64,000 bases of DNA from NCBI GenBank assembly GCA_018907035.1, contig JACCIC010000028.1, positions 2,233,501 to 2,297,500 on the forward strand. The letters are read 5' to 3'. Below the pieces are notes generated by a model. The model searched no databases and was not told where the DNA came from. It worked only from the letters and a program-made list of their open reading frames with translations. Shown in pieces: positions 60,480-64,000 of this stretch. How positions within the stretch are numbered: position 1 is the stretch's first letter; every line of letters begins with the position of its first letter. The translations under genes were made by a program, and so were the position numbers. This DNA is from Sycobia sp. Sy_11. Its lineage: Eukaryota; Arthropoda; Insecta; Hymenoptera; Epichrysomallidae.

Positions 60480-60524
<45 letters not shown>
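60480..60524. repeat. (TA)n microsatellite, 45 bp
   Basis: Uninterrupted TA array preceded by TATATG. Confidence 0.97.
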
Positions 60525-60529
<5 letters not shown>

Positions 60530-61484
60530 AACGATAATTAAATTCAAATGAAGTAGTAGAAACTTTTCTGAGCAAAGTTATCGCTAAATTCACAATTTAA
60601 ATATGAATTTCATATTAAAATTGTTAATCCGCTTTTATTATTTTCTAATTGGAAACTTCTGCCATTATGAGTGCCAGAGTTAAGTGAAATTTTATCTCCC
60701 TCTTCAAGCTATCACGACCTCGTGCTGTTTGATATGTATATGCGTTAAGTAGGCGTGGTTAAAAGATCGAAATATTTTTTTCCATTTTTTAATATTTAAA
60801 GGCTTTAAGAAGGTTGTTCAACTGATTAATAAGTATACTTAAACGTTCACAGATATCTAAGGGTTTCGATTTTGAACATACGCCCAAGTATCGTCACTTA
60901 AAATCGGCTGTGTGGATGAATTGTTTCACAATCCTACACTGATCAATGTAATTTTCATTTATTGTCCCTCGGCGAAACACATCTTTCGAAAATCAATTAA
61001 AGAAGCTCTTTCGCTTCCTTTTTTTGGTATCGTAAAATAACCATTACGGAATGACAGCGGGGAATTTATCACGATTAATTGGCTTTACGCGCGCGGATTT
61101 ACAGCACTTAAAGATTCGCCCGCTTGGTATGGGAGCTCTTGTAGCTAATTATAACGGTTCGCCGAAGTCTTATTATAATAGTCATACTTGAAATGCACGC
61201 TCGCCCCTTCGCTTCGACCCATAGAAGCTGTATAACATCCGTCCATCTCCTTTGTAACACTTCCACAGCCACACCCCCCAGACACCTCCCCGCCCCGCTA
61301 CCCGGTGACCTTTCTATAAATGCAGAACGGATCATGCGCGAAGAATGGACGATGATCCAACTTTGTTATTTCCCACCAGGCGCGGAAGGTCGTTCGCGCG
61401 CGGCCGCGCTAACCCGATATCGCTGCCCACGTGCGAGACGTTCTCGAATGCCTCGCTCCGAGCGCTGGTATTATACGAGCGGCG

Positions 61485-61504
61485 TCTCTCTCTCTCTCTC
61501 TCTC
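61485..61504. repeat. (CT)n microsatellite, short
   Basis: CT array of about 20 bp at the start of a pyrimidine-rich stretch. Confidence 0.93.
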
Positions 61505-61767
61505 CATCTCTTCCTCCCTCTCTACCTTCCTCTCTCCTTCCGCGCGAGCGTTTACGCGCGTCTGTAGATGCGCGCGGGCGCAGGCTGAGAGAGTTATTGT
61601 CGCCCGTTAAAATTTCACGCGCGCGGTGGAACATCGGGGCAAAATTAGAAAAGCCTTGGACGCCGGGCGGGGAATCGCTGCGAAAAGCCGATCGAGGCAG
61701 CGCAGCTCGCCCGCGGCTGGAACTCTCGCGAGCGAGGAGGACGAGCGCGGGGCAGACGTGCGGTAGC

Positions 61768-61804
61768 GGGCGAGGGGGGGGGAGAGGGGGCCGGGGGCAC
61801 GGGG
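61768..61804 (+). other. Strong G-quadruplex candidate
   Basis: Five G-tracts (3, 9, 5, 5 and 4) separated by CGA, AGA, CC and CAC on the plus strand. Confidence 0.65.
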
Positions 61805-61905
61805 AAAGATGCGCCGGGCTATTTTCGCCGTAAGCTTTTGGCCCTCGGCCACCTCGCGCGACGCGGTTCGGATCTTTCGCCGCGAGGCGACGGGAAGCTT
61901 GTTCC

Positions 61906-61915
61906 GGGGGGGGGG
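61906..61915. repeat. G homopolymer, exactly 10
   Basis: Ten consecutive G. Confidence 0.95.
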
Positions 61916-62129
61916 CGGGAGGGCCGCGGCGCGTTACGCGAGCCCGCAAAAGCTCTACCAGCGTTACGTCGATTACGTCAGCGGGCGCACGCGGTCGCGG
62001 CTCGTGTGCAGGCGAGGATGTATTACGCGGCGCATGGGAATATTGCGCCGAGGCAGAAGTGTCTTCGAGTGCGCTACTTGGCATTGCGTCACAGCCGGTG
62101 AGGGCGGATTTTTCCTCGACGCTTGGTGA

Positions 62130-62800
62130 GCATTGGATTCTGTTGCATTTTTTTTTTTGTTAATTTAACGATTACTGCATATATCGAACGATGTGTGTTT
62201 TCATTTTATCTGTAGAAGGTTGGGGAGCTAAAAAATCACGCCCCCTGTTTGCTAACGTAACTTCAGCGTTAGACCGAATATTTATCATGTTTTCTTTCCC
62301 AAAAACGATTCAGTGATAAAAATTTATAGAATCGCAAGAATATTATAATCTTCACAGAATTAGTTTCCATACGGTGGATAACAGAATTGGCGTCAAAAAA
62401 GTTCCTGATAAACAGTAGCAAATTTCGCGATTTATACAAATGAGTATCAATTATATAAATTAGAACAATCTTTGAAGTTATGCCACTTAGTGACTTTGTT
62501 TTCAACGCTCAATGGCTTATTCTACTATCATTTTCCGCGTCGAGACATGGACTATTCCAAGATTACGATGCGAAATTATAAATCTGCTCATTTTCTTTCT
62601 AAAAGTCGATCTACCAGTATTTTCATGAAAAATTCCCGTCAGTAATCTTTGATAAATTATCCATTTTTTTTATTCGCACAGCTCGCCCACCAGACTGACG
62701 ACATAGAGATTCAGCCTTACATAATCAGCGAACGCGTATATTCTCTTGCTGCTTGAACGATATATTTCTCTTTTCGAACAGTTCCAATACTCGTACGAAT
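62130..62800. other. AT-rich stretch, nothing recognised
   Basis: AT-rich with no array, gene or motif. Confidence 0.7.
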
Positions 62801-63035
62801 ACGAGATCTGCAAAATAATACCGCGTAGGCAGAGATCGCAGCTATAAGGCCTCGGTGGGGCGGGGGGTGGGGGCGCTAACTGCGTAGCTGGGAGTGAGAG
62901 AAAGGATTTTTCTGCCTTCTTAGGGCGCAGCCCACTTGACTTGTTCATGTGTATGTGCCTCTGTTTATACGTGAGCGCACGTGTGTATGTATAGGACGAC
63001 GATCAATTCCGCCGACTCCGAGGAGCTGGAATGTT

Positions 63036-63056
63036 CGCGCGCGCGCGCGCGCGCGC
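63036..63056. repeat. (CG)10 array, Z-DNA candidate
   Basis: About ten CG dinucleotides without interruption, the most Z-DNA-prone sequence class. Its survival intact suggests little germline CpG methylation at this site. Confidence 0.93.
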
Positions 63057-63290
63057 ATGGAGGCGCACTTCCGCTCGGAGCGCCGATACTCGGTAGTCGG
63101 TATAAGCCTGCGCGCGTCTCCCGCCTTACTGCTCGAGCGCAATATTCTCCCGATTGTCCCGGCCTCTTCTCCAACGTCGTCGGGCCGTCGGCGCGACACC
63201 GTTGCCCGCTTTCCTTGCTTTTTATTTCCGACCCCTGTGCTAAGATAAAGCGCAGCGTGGGCCAAAATGAATTTCGTTAAATGGCTAAGC

Positions 63291-63295
63291 TTCTC

Positions 63296-63333
<38 letters not shown>

Positions 63334-63336
63334 TCA
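63291..63336. repeat. (CT)n microsatellite
   Basis: CT array with ACT interruptions near both ends. Confidence 0.96.
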
Positions 63337-63359
63337 GAAAGTCCGGATTCAATTAGAAG

Positions 63360-64000
63360 GCGAAGGTATATATTGCTATTTAATTTGATCGTATCGAGAC
63401 TGAAAAACCAGACCTTTTGTATTTTAAGAGTGCCGCCGCATAGCCAACATAAACTACGCTATATCTAGATTTAGTTTTTCTAAGGTGTTCGAGGTAATTG
63501 AGAAAATTGTATATATAAATATATATTTATATACGCTTGTGCACGCGCGTGTGTGTGCGTGTTTGCGTATGTATAATTTCAAACTATCTCTTTGTGCGCC
63601 AAGAGCGATTGTGGGCTTGGATAAATAACATTGAATTTGAAAGTATAGGAGAGGAAAGGCCTTTTTTAAATTAACTACTGGATATACCATCTTCAGTGCA
63701 ATTGCGAAACAATCAAAGCCCATTTCGCTCCGTGTTTATTCTGTATGTTTCGTAGCGGATCGGCTGTTTGTTTTGCGCAAAGTTTAGCTGTATGCCCCTA
63801 CTAATTGACATAAATTCCATAATTCAAATTATTCAAAAAACTAAAATTGACGAAAAGGAAATAGTCGTTACTCACAGTTTTATTTCGATCTCAAACCCCT
63901 CAATTATTCAACAATAATGTGGGCGAAAGTTAAAAAAAAAGCGAATAATAACACAAAAACTTACGTATATAATAATGGACGAACGTGATTCATCCGCAGA
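63360..64000. other. AT-leaning tail, nothing recognised
   Basis: AT-rich apart from an alternating TG/CG tract at 63,538-63,562. No gene seen. The window ends without a recognisable boundary. Confidence 0.65.
63538..63562. repeat. Alternating pyrimidine-purine tract, Z-DNA candidate
   Basis: Strict alternation of TG, CA and CG steps over 25 bases. Confidence 0.6.

Larger units (their letters stand above)
58460..61060. other. AT-rich stretch with CTCF-type site
   Basis: About 2.6 kb, AT-rich, with one GA and two TA arrays. The more balanced part at 59,390-59,750 carries the CTCF-type site. Open frames of 88-106 codons there have no known domain. Confidence 0.65.
61060..62130. other. GC-rich block with the longest ATG frame, no gene supported
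   Basis: A 250-codon ATG-started minus-strand frame (62,084-61,332) overlaps a 162-codon plus-strand frame and others. The translation is Arg/Pro/Ala-rich with an Arg-Glu repeat (from the CT tract) and no domain. Stop-poor composition explains it adequately. Confidence 0.6.
62800..63360. other. GC-rich block, no gene supported
   Basis: CpG-bearing with a CG array and a CT array. Overlapping frames of about 70-106 codons on both strands lack domains. Confidence 0.65.

Noticed and set aside
1..64000. tRNA, rRNA, snRNA and CRISPR signals
   Set aside because: I looked by eye for B-box words, conserved U6/5S words and regularly spaced direct repeats and found none convincing. A covariance-model scan would be the decisive check.

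Overview
This 64 kb window looks like non-coding nuclear DNA from an insect, most likely a hymenopteran such as an ant or wasp. That assignment is inference from texture: very abundant TA, GA/CT, GT and AAT microsatellites, sharp alternation between AT-rich and GC-rich blocks, and CpG that is not depleted in the GC-rich blocks. There are no bacterial-style gene arrays, ribosome binding sites, operons, CRISPR arrays or insertion sequences. I could not support a single protein-coding gene, tRNA, rRNA or recognised microRNA. The longer open frames are translated microsatellites (Tyr-Ile, Ser-Leu or Arg-Glu repeats), stop-poor GC-rich sequence, or frames without an ATG.

Layout by eye: GC-rich, CpG-bearing blocks lie at about 1.0-4.2, 5.9-7.1, 8.0-9.0, 10.5-11.4, 12.4-13.2, 18.9-20.1, 22.0-22.5, 24.6-25.7, 26.4-27.5, 30.2-32.5, 34.3-36.9, 37.3-39.0, 40.6-41.3, 42.3-44.2, 46.3-47.4, 49.6-51.4, 54.2-56.2, 57.2-58.5, 61.1-62.1 and 62.8-63.4 kb. 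They are separated by AT-rich stretches of 0.5-3.7 kb. Most microsatellites lie in or at the edges of the GC-rich blocks. One block (about 45.0-46.3 kb) has a different texture, with no microsatellites and even composition, and may be an old interspersed repeat.

The best positive signals are regulatory-looking. They include a 25-bp palindrome made of two inverted TGATGGAT (PBX/Exd-Hox type) sites at 37,944, a 21-bp palindrome at 52,007, a full match to the CTCF core consensus at 59,489, and a full match to the YY1/Pho consensus at 25,737. There is also a GCCAT/GAGAG/octamer/homeodomain cluster at 35.6-35.9 kb, paired homeodomain sites at 42,748, and an inverted Sox pair at 27,251. Together they fit a regulatory gene desert or giant intron near a developmental regulator, but the sequence alone does not name that gene.

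The strangest statistical feature is the set of G or C runs. At least ten are exactly 11 bases and nine exactly 10, yet I found none of 12 or more, while A/T runs reach 24. The long TA repeats are similarly narrow in size, about 39-52 bp. These sharp limits could be real mutational ceilings or sequencing/assembly artefacts, and should be settled before biology is built on the repeats.
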